In this document: positions 1 through 12,400 of the stretch, in pieces
Numbering within the stretch: position 1 is the stretch's first letter
How the letters are laid out: every line of letters begins with the position of its first letter
Source: Elysia marginata
Lineage: Eukaryota > Mollusca > Gastropoda > Plakobranchidae
Direction of reading: 5' to 3'
NCBI GenBank assembly: GCA_019649035.1
Contig: BMAT01013095.1
Coordinates: 89,888-110,607, forward strand
Length of the DNA stretch: 20,720 nt
Program-made: the position numbers and the translations under genes
The notes under the pieces: model-generated
Database searches by the model: none
The model's input: only the letters and a program-made list of their open reading frames with translations
What the model was told of the DNA's origin: nothing

Positions 1-427
1 AAAAAAAAAACCCAAAACAATTCTTAAAACACAGTACTCTTCTCTCTTAGGTAACTAATTCAACATCCTTACAAACTATTGAAAGTAGGTACAAAGTTAA
101 TGTGCAGGGGGGAAAAGAGACAAAGTTAATCCGTCCGCTCACATTTGGGTCAACCTAACGGGACACACAGAGAAACATCTTGTCCAGCAGACAGCTGAGT
201 AAACGAGATTCAACACCAAATTTGTGGCTAGGGTTAAGATAGGGGTTTTACTTTAAGTCCAACCCCAAAACGGTGGACCGGCGGCGGGCTTTTACTAGAT
301 TCCTTGCGTTGAAGACGATGGCATAGCAATACTAAAGCCCACAGTCTTATCCGCTCAGCAGTTTACAAATTGCATCAAAATCAATTTTACACCTCGAATG
401 GTCGAGTTAGCTCTGCGAGAATATATA

Positions 428-858
428 CTCCAATAGACTTCTGTAGGTAACTCTCTAAACCCTGAAGCTAGTACCCGGTATATAAATACTAAAGAGCGCC
501 CATGATGTCACTTACTGAATTTTTGAAAGCCTTGACCCCATCGCGATGCTTGATACCCGATCAAAGGTTAAAATAAGTCGAAGAATGGAAGTTTCAGAAA
601 ACTTTCAATGAAGCAGACTGGCAGTACTGTTGGCTTTCTTGGCCTCTGCTGCTCTCTGTGATGAGAGCCTGTGATACTAAGATTCGCTGTTGAAATCTTT
701 AAATCTATAGAATCCTATAGATCTTTAGACAAAGCTTTCTTTTCCAATCATTATTGATAAATTAACGTGCCGCATACTTACTTCTTTTTTTATTTGATCT
801 AGATCTAGCGAGACTAAATCTAGGGAGAAGTGACGTCTCCTACAGAAGTCTATTGGAG
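428..858. repeat. Inverted repeat pair, 20-bp perfect arms, 431-bp span
   Basis: Bases 428-447 (CTCCAATAGACTTCTGTAGG) are the exact reverse complement of 839-858. Similarity continues outward for about 18 bases at roughly 13 of 18 matches. This suggests terminal or subterminal inverted repeats of a decayed non-autonomous DNA transposon. No clear target-site duplication was found. Confidence 0.5.
796..822. repeat. AGATCT/TAGATC simple-repeat cluster
   Basis: GATCTAGATCTAG followed by AAATCTAGG, part of a family of palindromic hexamer runs repeated several times in the upstream region. Confidence 0.6.
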
Positions 859-1020
859 CTTTCATTCCCGCGGCCCGCATAAGTTCTAGACACTTGTACA
901 AGTCCAACGGGCCGATTCTGTGCAGGACCTTCCTAACCTCTTCCTTTTTTCCTTATTTGAAAATGAAAGGAAAACTTGTGAAGTGTGGTGGCAATGGCAG
1001 GTGAGGCTGTAGAGTAAGTT

Positions 1021-1069
1021 GAGATCGAGATCTACTAGTACTAGAATCTCGATTAGATCTAGATCTACA
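1021..1069. repeat. AGATCT/CTAG palindromic repeat cluster
   Basis: Dense AGATCT, CTAG and ATCTCGAT palindromes over about 49 bases, for example TTAGATCTAGATCTACAT. Same motif family as 796-822 and 1478-1582. Confidence 0.6.
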
Positions 1070-1202
1070 TATAACGTTATATTATTTTAGATACATCTAA
1101 CTATCTTGCTGTCCTTCTAAACCAAAGTGAGACAATTCTAGTGGTAAAATTGAGTCCCAACCATACAAAATTGGCGTAATGAATAGGCCTGTCTACAGAC
1201 TA

Positions 1203-1479
1203 CACTCTGGAGGGAAAGACTTCCATACCGACGCGCCACTTTGAAATTAATTTAAAGCACTAGATAAACTTGTTACCTGCTACAATATGACTAATCCAAT
1301 GTTAATGGATGAATATTCACTGGACATTGGTCTAGTGCGTTGTATTTTTATATAAATGGAATTTTCTTTCACCACTCGGGACAACGCAAGTGTATTTGTG
1401 ACGCCATTTTGTAAACAGACTTCCTTCATTTCGTTACTTTTACTGGCGCGTCGGTATGGAAGTCTTTCCCTCTGGAGTC
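1203..1479. mobile_element. Candidate TA-flanked MITE, 277 bp
   Basis: Bases 1210-1238 are the perfect reverse complement of 1444-1472 (29 bp). The match continues outward with two mismatches through ACTC...GAGT. Outside these ends both flanks read TA (1201-1202 and 1480-1481), the target duplication typical of Tc1/mariner-type elements. The interior has no transposase and is AT-rich. The end sequence is not one I can assign to a named family. Confidence 0.68.
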
Positions 1480-1582
1480 TAGAAATAGAAGACAAGATCT
1501 AGATTCTAGATTAGATTTTCTACATCTAGATCTAGATCTATCAATAGGTGATTATATTTATTATCTAGATCTATAGATCTAG
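1478..1582. repeat. AGATCT/TAGATC simple-repeat cluster (longest)
   Basis: Many overlapping AGATCT, TCTAGA and CTAGATCTAG palindromes just beyond the right end of the 1203-1479 element. A 14-bp direct repeat AGATCTATCAATAG occurs at 1534-1547 and again at 1622-1635. Confidence 0.65.
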
Positions 1583-1736
1583 GGGCACCCAGTCTTGTCA
1601 TGAACAACTGCGGTCACTGCCAGATCTATCAATAGAAATCAATATTAATTTTATTTCCGAAAAATGGTTTAGCTTTTGTCAAAGACTTGAAAGAGTTAGC
1701 CTATTTTATAAATGAAGCTGTTAAACTAAGTAGAAG

Positions 1737-1761
1737 ATATATATATATATATATATATATT
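1737..1761. repeat. (AT)n microsatellite
   Basis: Uninterrupted alternation of A and T over about 25 bases. Confidence 0.9.
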
Positions 1762-3320
1762 TCTATCGACCTGGCAAAGTCTTGATGGGCTGCAGTTGTT
1801 GGAGAGCGCTGATCTTGTCTTCTTGACATTTTACTGATTTTAAATTTTTTATTTAGGCTTATTAATCACCAACACAGTCACGACAGTGACAGCTTGAAGC
1901 CACTTCTCACTCACCCCTACACCTATGACAAGGAGGTGATCTTGGGCATAATGTGAATGATAATATATGGAACAAGTCACTGGGGTAGGCCAATAGATCA
2001 ATTAGCCTACACACATAACATTTTAGAATTTAATTAGTGGAGGCAGCCACTGCGCAATTAAATCATAAATGATTTAAAATTAAAAAGGCAATGACATAAT
2101 CAATAATACTAAAGGCAGACATTTCGGGCATTACCACTAAAAAGCCTACTTCTCTCCACTTCTAATTTCATACCTTTATAATATTTCAATCACAGTATTC
2201 ACACAACACTTTACATAGATTTTGCGGAATTGGGCCCCCAGATAGATAGCCATGCTCATGGGTACTAGAAGTGATCCAAGAAAGAATGATAAAGAGGGAA
2301 GAAGTGATTGACTGATGGGTGTTATAATGACTGTAAATGTAGTGTTTTTGACATCTGTCCTACGACCACAATTAGAGTGCAAAGTAATGAAGAATGCTGT
2401 GGAGTACGCAAATATGATTTAATATCTGTGGATATAGTCTACCTGTATTAGAAAGCTGAACTTGTCCCAAATTCATACTTATAACTATTATTATTAGTCC
2501 TCAAATTTGGATCTTGACTACAGTAGTTCTATTGAGTCTTAAGTGATACTACCTGAGATTTCATACCTTCATTTTGTCCAAAGTTGCATCTACAGCCGAC
2601 TGTGGGATAATCGTACTATTGGTCTGTAAGCAAGACTGTTGAAATGGAGGGAATGATGACCCATCAAATAAGAGAATGCCAATCCCAGGATTAAGCCCCA
2701 TTGTAATTAGTGAACCTTTTTGTTTCACAGGATTAACTTTAAAACCCTGCTCTAGTTCTACTAAAAGTTCTGTAGAGGCTTCTTACATGTCTTACTTGTG
2801 CCTAAAGTGCTCAAAGACCTTTGCTGAAAAGTCACATGTTGCAAATGCATTTTTAGATGTCACTCATGGGACACAGTAAAAGACCATTATGGCTATGAGG
2901 TCCACTTTCAGATTTTAAAGTGTTTGGAAAAAACAGGAACTACGGGGTCAATTTTGATGATGTTTGCTCCTAACAGTAGTGTCAGTCTAGCAGCTCATGG
3001 TGCCCAGTTTGTTGATTCTTGAACATAACAGTTCTATTTAAAGTACACAATCCTCAAATCCACATGACAGAGGGTGACCAGCTTCAAATATGTACAAAAA
3101 TTTACGTAAATTTTAAGCCATTAAACTTCAAGCCACTCAGAAGCTGGAAAACAAGGAAATGCAAAATTAACTTTGCAATTGTTTCTTCTCTATTTGTTTT
3201 TTTTTCCAGGATAAACAGATAGACAATCATAAAGTTTTGAAACAGTGATAGCTTGAGAGCACTTACTTGATATTCTGCCCAGGAGATCAAAACTGAGGAA
3301 CCAGACAACAGTCCGTCAAC

Positions 3321-3437
3321 ATGGGGAGAAGGAAATGGAAAGCTAAAAAGTTGGAGAAAAAAAACAGAAAAGGTCAACCTCCTCAAACTGAGTCCACTCA
3401 AGGCATCAAACTACCGCATGAACATTTTGTTTCCAAG
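3321..3437 (+). CDS. DDX54: DDX54 exon 1 (start codon, basic N-terminus)
   Basis: Encodes residues 1-39, opening with the very basic [17 protein letters not shown], which suits a nucleolar localisation signal (inference). An in-frame TGA at 3294-3296 precedes the ATG. The donor is AAG|gtaaaa after a complete codon. The reading frame runs open into the intron as far as 3599, but that extension has no family similarity. A non-coding exon may lie upstream, because good acceptors exist at 3208-3209 and 3281-3282. Confidence 0.82.
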
Positions 3438-6400
3438 GTAAAAATAAGTTTTCAATTTTTTTTTATCCCCTTATTTTTTTATAGTTCTTGTCTGTATTGT
3501 GAAACAAGGTCAGTCTTAATTTTCTTGCAGATAATTACAATGGCTTTGAACATATCAGTATCACAGCTTCTTCATTTAAAAAAGATCAAATCTGTTTAAT
3601 TCTGCGTAGCTCCAAAATAAACACCAAGATTTTTAACGTTTAAAGAGAACAGTATCTTATCCTTATCAATGTACATGTGATCAATAGCAAATGGAGAAGC
3701 TTTCCTATGCTTCTTGAAATGCCAGGCTATTGACTCCTTATTCCCAATGAAGAGTGTAATTTATATTGAATTTTGTTTCTTTCAAATATTTCCCCTTCTT
3801 ATGGCAGGTTTCCTGGTTAACATCATGGTTCCCATTCCAATTGATTGAATTCCCACTAGAAAAAAACATAGGTAGCCAAACTATATGTCTTGAAAATTTT
3901 TTCTGTCAGTAATGGCATTCAACAATAAACAGCACAACTTGATTGAAAGATGTATAAATATGCATTGAATAGTTACAATTATTTGCTATCATTATATTAA
4001 TTTTCTTTTTTTTTCTGGAATAATGCATGATATACTGTTCAATCACAAATAATGTGTCTTTAGTTACAAATGGTTATAATTAATTTGCTATTATTATATT
4101 TCTTTCTTTCTGGAATAATGTGTGATATAAAACTGTTTAATCATAAATGCTCCCTAAGTTACATTAACTTGTACAGTTTTCTTCAGAATGATTTTTTTAA
4201 AAATTAAGAAATTTGAAAAAGAAATTGCACTGTACAATTTCTTTTTTTGCATGTGCTCCTTTAGGCGCTTCTCTGACTTTATGAACATAGTTCTAAATCT
4301 ATTGTTTGAAAAATTACTGCTAATTATTAAAACTTTTTGTGAAGCAACCTCACAAAATGAGTCTTAAATGCTCTCTAAGGGAATGAAAAGCTTTACAAAT
4401 TTAGTGTGTAAGTGTAGTTCTAAATATTTTTTTTGTGTTTTTTTGTTTGTTTTTGTTTTATTTGTTAGGAAGTGAATAGCATTAGTGATGAAAATGATTC
4501 AGAAGATGAAATTGCCACAGCCAGAAGAGCAGTGACACAAAAGGTCAAAGGCAAAAAATCTGGAGGATTCCAAAGTATGGGTAAGTCAAATACAAGGCAA
4601 ATATACAAATGTTTCATAGATGCAAGTTTTCTGATTCTTCTAGGAATTCCAAGTTTGTACAAAGTTTTCTTTAGTCAAAATGGCTGGAAAATTTGTAACA
4701 TTTAAAACTTAAAATGATAAAGAGAGTCTCCAAATTTAAAAGTTATAAAAAACAAACATTTTTTTTGAGTTGCATAGCCGAAGTGTGGATGAAGCAATAG
4801 ATTTGAGTGTTAACTAGGTTTGGTATGAGACCCAAATGGGGCTCACAAACTTACAACAATACAATAGTTAATCTGCATTTTTCCATGGCGCTTTATCCAT
4901 GTGCCATAGATATAGTTATAGCACAAATTTACCTCTACATCCATGCACTTAGGCTAAAAACCAAAGAGTAAACGGCTGTTTGTTGGGATATTATTGATTC
5001 AAGTCATTTTTAAATATTTTTTTTTTCTCAAGGACTGTCTCATGCTGTTCTAAAAGGTATTTTACGTAGGGGCTACAAGGTCCCAACACCCATCCAAAGG
5101 AAGGTAAGTTATTGTATTGCTTATGATAGAACAAATAAATTAACTTTGAAGGAAATTGAAGTATCAGTCAGTTTCAGTTTGTAAAATTAAAAGCCTTTTT
5201 TGTCCCATGTGTATCATTTACTTTGTCAGACCTGCTAAATAAACTCTTTAGAATTTGTACTCTTATTATATCTGTTTTTGTGTGATTGTAACTTTAAGAC
5301 ACATTTCATTTACAATACATTAGTGTAGGAGTAATTGCTAAGACTTTTAAATGATGCAATAGTTTTTATACATTAGGTTCTTTTTTGTATTGTTTAAGTC
5401 ATAGTTTTTTTTTCAATTGTTTATGTTTATTTCTGAGAATGTTCTGTGCCACCGAGCACAGTTTCAGAGGATTTTAGGTGCTTTACAAAAATATTATTAT
5501 TATATTTGTCATAATTCCAGTTTAGAAATTAAATACTATCTTGTTTCTCCACAAAGAGATGTCACAGTTTAACTTGAAATCGGTAATTTTTTTAAAGAAT
5601 AAATTGCTGTAAGTCGTCAGTATGTGCCCTTGTAATTTCAGACATTACCTGTCATCTTGGAGGGGAAAGATGTGGTTGCCATGGCAAGGACAGGAAGTGG
5701 AAAGACTGCTGCCTTTCTTGTGCCCATGTTTGAAAGATTGCGGGGCCACTCCTCTCAGGGTGTGAGGGCCATTATCATGGCTCCTACACGTGAGCTGGCC
5801 ACTCAAACTCTTAAGTTTGCTAAAGAGGTAATTTGACTTTTTTTTGTAAAAAGTGAAAAAAGAATAAGTCGCCCTGATGCTGCCAATATTGCCTGAGTAC
5901 GACTTATGGTAAACACATTTTTCCACACATCCTCATTTGGTTTGTTATCTTATCTAATACAAAAACTTTTAAAAAGTGCTGGGGTAATTTTTTTTTTTTT
6001 TGTAATCAATCATTTCTCATTTTTTCCCTTACACAAACCTGAACTTACGCAATCACTCTAAATTGATTTTCTCCATTTGACCTAATCTGAGTCAGGCAGT
6101 ATTGGAAGTACCATGGCAAAGTGGTAAAATAAAAATACTAATGTGAGCCATAAGTTTAAATCTAAGGACGGAAAAAATAGATTGCTCTTGATATAGAATT
6201 ATGAAAATCCAGTAGTTTCAAGAAGACAACATGTTAAAAAGAACAAACCATGTTTAGAAAAAGAATGTTAATATCATTGTTAGAATATGATCGTGAGTGG
6301 TAAAAGCATGAAATCTTTGAGTGTAATACAAAACCAACTAATGAATGAGTGACAGATTTTGATTGATTGTCTTTTTAGTCGAATATTTTAGCTATTTTCA

Positions 6401-9400
6401 CTATTACTTCCTTCTGCCTTGAGTATAGGAAAAGGATAGCATTGAAAATTTTTTTTGTTTCAGATTGGAAAGTTCACCGGTTTGAAAGCTGCTGTAGTAC
6501 TAGGTGGAGACAGGTTAGTCAATTCTGTTTAATACTTTGAACTTGAGTTTTCCAAATCCATTTTCTGTGACGAGGCCTTTCTTTTCAGAATCTTTTGAAG
6601 TCACAGTAACTGTATTTCAGGATGAATTTTCCCTTGACAAAGATCCGTAATATATGTGTTTAACCCAAGAAATAGATACTTTTCCAAACAGAGCTGTCTC
6701 TTCTACTGTGTAGCATACTTTGGTGCAGTGCAAACCCAGGAGTATGTCTTGGAGAAGAGCTGGGTAAAGAAACCGAAGCTCACATGGGCAATTACAAATT
6801 TTAAACGGTTTTACGGAATTCCTAGACCTCTCTCTTCCTGTAGGGCATCATAATCCAGCTCTACAAGATAAGAGACCTTGCGCCGCCAACGATAAAGTAT
6901 GACATAATAACACCCGTAGGTGGCATGGGTTTTACAGCACACCAATGGCTTCTGGGCTCCGTTAGCCCATCAGCCATCGTGGTTTTCCTCCGCTATGGGT
7001 TTTGTCCTCCTGAGCGGGCCTGTAACGCATAAAATCTATTAAAGAGCCTGTTTCTTCCTGTCAGTTTGCGGAATGGTAAAGAGGTGAGGGTCATTTGTGT
7101 CTCTTTTCAGATAGCCCGTCATTTTGTTGTCAAGAGGTATGAGAGAAGGTGACAGAGAGGTTGCATTCAAAAGCAGAAACCGGCTCGTCTGTATTCAACT
7201 TTTGTCGTTTATAAGCACATCTGGTGGAGGCAAACCTGTTTGTCTAACCAGGCTTTATAGTGTCACACACACACACAAAAAAACAAAAATAGATAATTTC
7301 AATTGTAAAATTGGACAGGTGACCAAAACCAACAATATAATTGACCTTAAACTGCTCATTCTCATGTAAGTGTCAGCATTTTTATAGTAACTTGAGATTG
7401 GAAACAGTTGAAGGGATCTTTAGTACAACTTTAAACAAAGTGGTCTATAGACCAGATTCATAGGCCTTATTTCAGCCTGGGTTAATAAAACAGTTTGACA
7501 AACTTGAGATTTTGAGGGTGGTACTGTAGTGTTATTATTATTAATTATTCTTGTTCTCATTGTCATTTACCATTCACCATTCGTTATGAGTACAATCAAT
7601 TCAAGTACCGCCATGATCAGTCTTTTCTCATCATATCAAACTTGTGAAAATGCTTTGTTTAAAAACTGTAATCAATGCGTGATCCAATTTCTAATTATCC
7701 AGAATGGATGACCAGTTTGCTGCTCTCCATGACAATCCAGATATGTAAGTTGAATCATTTTCAATTCTATTTTAAGTGTGTATCATCAGAAAAAATAATC
7801 ATTAGGAGTTTTTTCAGTGTAAGAATTATGAACTGTTTGTTTACTTACTTAAAAGCCAGTTACAAGTGGTATTACCAGAAAATGAGTTTAGGTGTATCGA
7901 TATTCAAATTGAGAAAATAAATTTGTTTTCTATACAAGGGTAAAAATATTTACAAAAATTTTTAGGTTGAAAGTACATGATTTATACTGGCTTATGAAAC
8001 AATAAAATTATTGAAAATTATGGTTAGAAATGAGATTTTCAATTTGAAAAAAACAAATGAATCTGTTAATGTTGTTGACGGGTTGAAATATATTAAAAGA
8101 TGTAATAAACACTTTTAGTTTTCTTATTGGTAAAGATGCTTTTATATTATGTTTCTCTCAAAAGCATAATAAGGCTTTTTGTTTTCTCCAGAATAATAGC
8201 AACACCAGGGCGCTTTCTACATGTTCTAGTAGAAATGGAAATGAAGCTGAAGACAGTGGAATACATTGTTTTTGATGAGGCAGACAGGTAATAACTTTTT
8301 ATTCATCAAAAGGATTCTTTGATTTGAAAAAAAAATCAATTCTTGACCAACGCCATCTAAAGCGCCTAATATCCTTTTCCCACTCAGAGGTTTCAAAAGT
8401 TTAACGAGTGTACTTTGGCCGGCCTGCGTAAAAAATTCAAACCTATTTTGGTGTGACCAGAAAAATACATCTGCTTCCAGCCTTACAATTTCGGCCTAGG
8501 CATATATGCCAAGAAAGGCGTAATTTAGCCTTTGTTCCTCAGATAAATTTATGTTTTACTTTGGTCTGGTTTGCCCCCACTTGTTGACACCTTGCATTTA
8601 GTTATGCTTTATTTCATCTAGGGTTCACTCTGCACATACACTGTTACAGTTTGGCTAATTAAAGTGGCCTGGAAAGAGACTTTGCCTCGTAATGAAATAT
8701 ATGGAGTGTGTATAATATATATTTTGTATATTTTGTTGCCTATCTTGTCTCACGTCCAGACTGAATGAGTAAGACGTTGCAATTTTTACCTTGAAAGGCG
8801 TTCCTATTTTAAAGAAAGCATTTTTCTAAGCAGCGAAATGTCTAAAAATGTTTCTTATCAATATTGTGTGGAAAGATATTAAAACATTTATTGATTCAAG
8901 TATAGACAAAAAACCCCCAAAAAGATAGGCGCCTTTGGCATTTTCTCAAACAAAACAAAAAGAAGGAATTTCTAGCTTCCAAATCATTCACACAGGACCT
9001 GCAAAGCGAATACACTTTCACTGTTGATCCCACAGGTTGTTTGAGATGGGCTTTGCGGACCAGCTTCAGGAGATCATCACTCGCCTGCCAGACTCGCGAC
9101 AGACTTTGCTCTTCTCAGCTACATTGCCGAGAAGCCTCGTGGAGTTTGCTAGGGCGGGTCTTACTGACCCAGTGTTGATCCGCTTAGATGTGGACGCAAA
9201 GCTCAGTGAAAACTTGGGGGTTAGCCTTTTCTTTAAAAATATCTTGAAATTAGATCGGTACAGTAGAACACATATAAACAAAAATTTTATGGGGTTTAAT
9301 TTTTATTTCAATTTAGACACATTTTGCTTTAAACGTAATGCATATTCTGATATAAGACTAAAGGGACATAAATTATTGGAGCTTTGAAAATTCTGATTCA

Positions 9401-12400
9401 TTGCAGGCACTCACTGAGATATGATGTTTTTTTTAGTCTTGTTTCTTCTTCTTCTCCTCCTCCTTCTTCATGATTGTCCATTTTTTTCGCTTTGTATTGC
9501 AGATGTCCTTTTTGTCTTGCCGTGACTCAGACAAGTGTGCCTTGCTACTGTACTTACTCAAACACGTCATCAAGGAGACGGAGCAAACTGTTGTATTTGC
9601 AGCCACCAAGCACCACGTAGAGTTTCTCTACATGGTCAGTGTCCCATTCCAAAAAACAAAAGATTAACATTGAAGAGCTGGTTCCCTTCAGTCACTAAAA
9701 TTTAAATAAGAAAGAATTCAAACATGTCTAGCTGCAAAATGTGTCTACATCCGGTTTCGGCCAGTTTTAAAAAAAGGTCATTTTTGTATGCTCAGTCTAA
9801 TTTTTGTTCAAATATTTAAAAAAAATTTTTTAAAAGGATAAAATACTTTTCATCATATCTGCCTATTAATCCATTCTAAAAAATATTAATAAAAGTATTT
9901 AAAACACAGAAATGCCCTTTTTGCTTTCATAAAATGAAAACTGTTTTTCCCGTTTACTCAATTTTTATGAAAAATTAGGCCACTTAGATTTCTTGCCCTT
10001 AAAAGTGTAACAGCTCAAGACCCAATAAGATATAAAAATAACTTTTTCACCATTTTATAGAGCTTTTAAAGGCCTTTCCAAAAATATGTTGCATTGTATA
10101 CAGATAAAATGTATTGTCTTAACATCAACACATAAATGCTAGCGGTAATGATTAGATCTCCTTGGGATTGAGACCAGGAAATTGCCGTTACTCATGTTGA
10201 AATCTCCGTTGACATTGCATCTTTGATCCATCAGTTACTGACAGCCTGTGGTCTCAGTGTGACCTACATCTACAGCGCCTTAGACCAGACTGCAAGGAAG
10301 ATCAACGCTGCCCGGTTTTCTCTTGGCAAAGTAAAAGTGTTACTTGTGACCGACCTAGCTGCTCGTGGCATTGATGTGCCACTTTTGGATAATGTCATTA
10401 ACTTTCACTTCCCTGCAAAACCCAAACTCTTTGTCCATAGAGTTGGTGAGTGAAATTATAAATTAAAAATAGTTTGAAAAAAAAAAGGAACAATGTTTCA
10501 AGCATTTTGTGTAAGAAAAAAAAGATAAGTTTTAACAGCAATTATTTTATGCCACTTACATTTAGGTTACCCTTATAAAGGCATCAATCATTGCTTAGCA
10601 ATCAAAACCTCTGGCTTCTTATTTATATCCAAAACTGACACAGCTATATGTGCTTTTCCAAAGCCATTTTTATTTCTTTGTTTTAAATTATCTCAGGTCG
10701 AGTCGCTCGGGCTGGCCGCACAGGTGTAGCATACTCTCTAGTCTCTCCAGATGAGATGGCCCATTTGGTGGACCTTCACTTATTTCTCGGTCGGCCGGTC
10801 AAGCTTGTGCCTCTGGTCGGGGATCTTCAAGGAGGTAACGTAGTTTAGTTTTACAGTGATGCCATCTTTTGCGAGAGTGGTATAAACTCTCCCAAATATC
10901 AGGCAAGGTTCAGCTTAAAAATCTTTCCTGACTGCTAGAATTGAGAGGAACCAATCTTTTAGGAAAAAAACAACAAATCAAAACAAAATTTGAAGGTGAT
11001 AGGTTGTATTAACATCTCTTATCTTATGTTAAATTCTGTTTATCTTGAAACGAGCTTGGTCTAGGCATATTTCTGATCAAATATTTTGCGGAAACAGCTA
11101 ACATAGAAACTAAAATAATACTGTTTAACTTTGGTGAATTTGCCTGTTAACCAAGGATACCAATACAGTGCTATTTGTTCAATGAGCTGTAGCCTCACTC
11201 ATGTTAAAATCAAAGGATTATCAAAAATAAACAACTGTATATATACCAACTTGAACAACACTAATGGCCAAAATTGCTCATTTTTTTTATCTTTTACCTT
11301 TGCTGATCTACATCAGTGTTGATTAAAGCATTAGACAACTTATTAAAAAAAAATTAGGCAACAAAGAAACTTTCTCTTGATGTAAATTTTAAAGATGCAC
11401 TTAATTTACATATCTCTCTCATAATGAGTCCTAATTAAATAATGCTGGCAGTCTTACTGGTAAAAATATTATTTGCGGAAACCTGCTTTTAGTCATGGTT
11501 GAATGGAAATTACAAATCATATTGCAATGGACTCTTTTTCAAGATATGAGGATAATGTATTTCCTATGATATTTTTTGGTAATAAATCCTATTTTTTTTC
11601 AGGGTAATTATACAAATATGAAAATTCCAACGTTTTGTTGCTGTTATTTTTTTTTTCTTTTTGGCTAAGCAGCTAACATTAGTGTCAACATTTTTGAAAT
11701 TTAGAGTGAATTTTTTGTTTAGTAAGTTCATTTCATCCATATTTTCAGATGAAGATGGCTGCCTAGGGGAGGTACCACAGAGCATTCTTGATGATGAAGA
11801 AGCTGATCTGATACAAGTCATACAAGAATCAGTTGATTTGGTTGGTTCCAAGATATATATATATATATATATATTTAAAGAAAAAAAAATTGATGTAATG
11901 AATTGAATAAAAAAGAAAACGTTTTGATCTTTAATACCAAAAAATATTCTTGGAAAATCAGTGGTAAGCACATAGGCAGCCCAGGTGGATCATATTTGGC
12001 TATAAACTTTTCATCTTGTTGTCAGAGCAATTTTATAATATAGCACCTATGCCACTAATATGCTCTAAGCGCTTTACATGGGTTACCCGACATGCCATTA
12101 CCAACCATATTACATTCTAAACTCATGAACGAGTAGCAATTAAAGCGCATCACTCTAGTATACTGACAATATCTTTCACTGCCTGTAGTTGGGTCTTCCT
12201 TTTACGCGTGCATGAGATGAAGAAATGTGTGTAAATAGCCTTAAGCCTGCTGAAAGCTGGACTCTAATCTGTTCCCCTCTGTCCGAAAGCCGAGAATCTA
12301 CTAATAGACCATGATGCCAGTGTTAACATGTTGGTGATAATTGGTGGTGCAAACAATTTAAGGGATCAGTAATGGAGGTTTGAGTTAGTTTGTCAAAGCA

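Larger units (their letters stand above)
1..3320. other. Upstream DNA with no supported coding gene
   Basis: I see no exon with recognisable protein similarity on either strand. The stretch contains AGATCT-type clusters, two inverted-repeat pairs, an AT microsatellite at 1737-1761, and short open frames with little support. The DDX54 promoter and any 5' non-coding exon should be in the last part, but no clear core promoter motif stands out. Confidence 0.6.

Noticed and set aside
2176-2382. Minus-strand 68-residue frame with a hydrophobic, membrane-like stretch (SLLPSLSFFLGSLLVPMSMAI)
   Set aside because: No family recognised, no convincing splice partners, and a short hydrophobic frame is expected by chance in T-rich DNA.
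3438-3599. Open extension of exon 1 into the intron
   Set aside because: It has no similarity to DDX54, a good donor interrupts it, and exon 2 continues the family alignment in phase.
11564-11971. Minus-strand 135-residue frame
   Set aside because: It is antisense to exon 12 and includes the AT microsatellite read as an isoleucine-tyrosine run. It is a shadow of the real exon.
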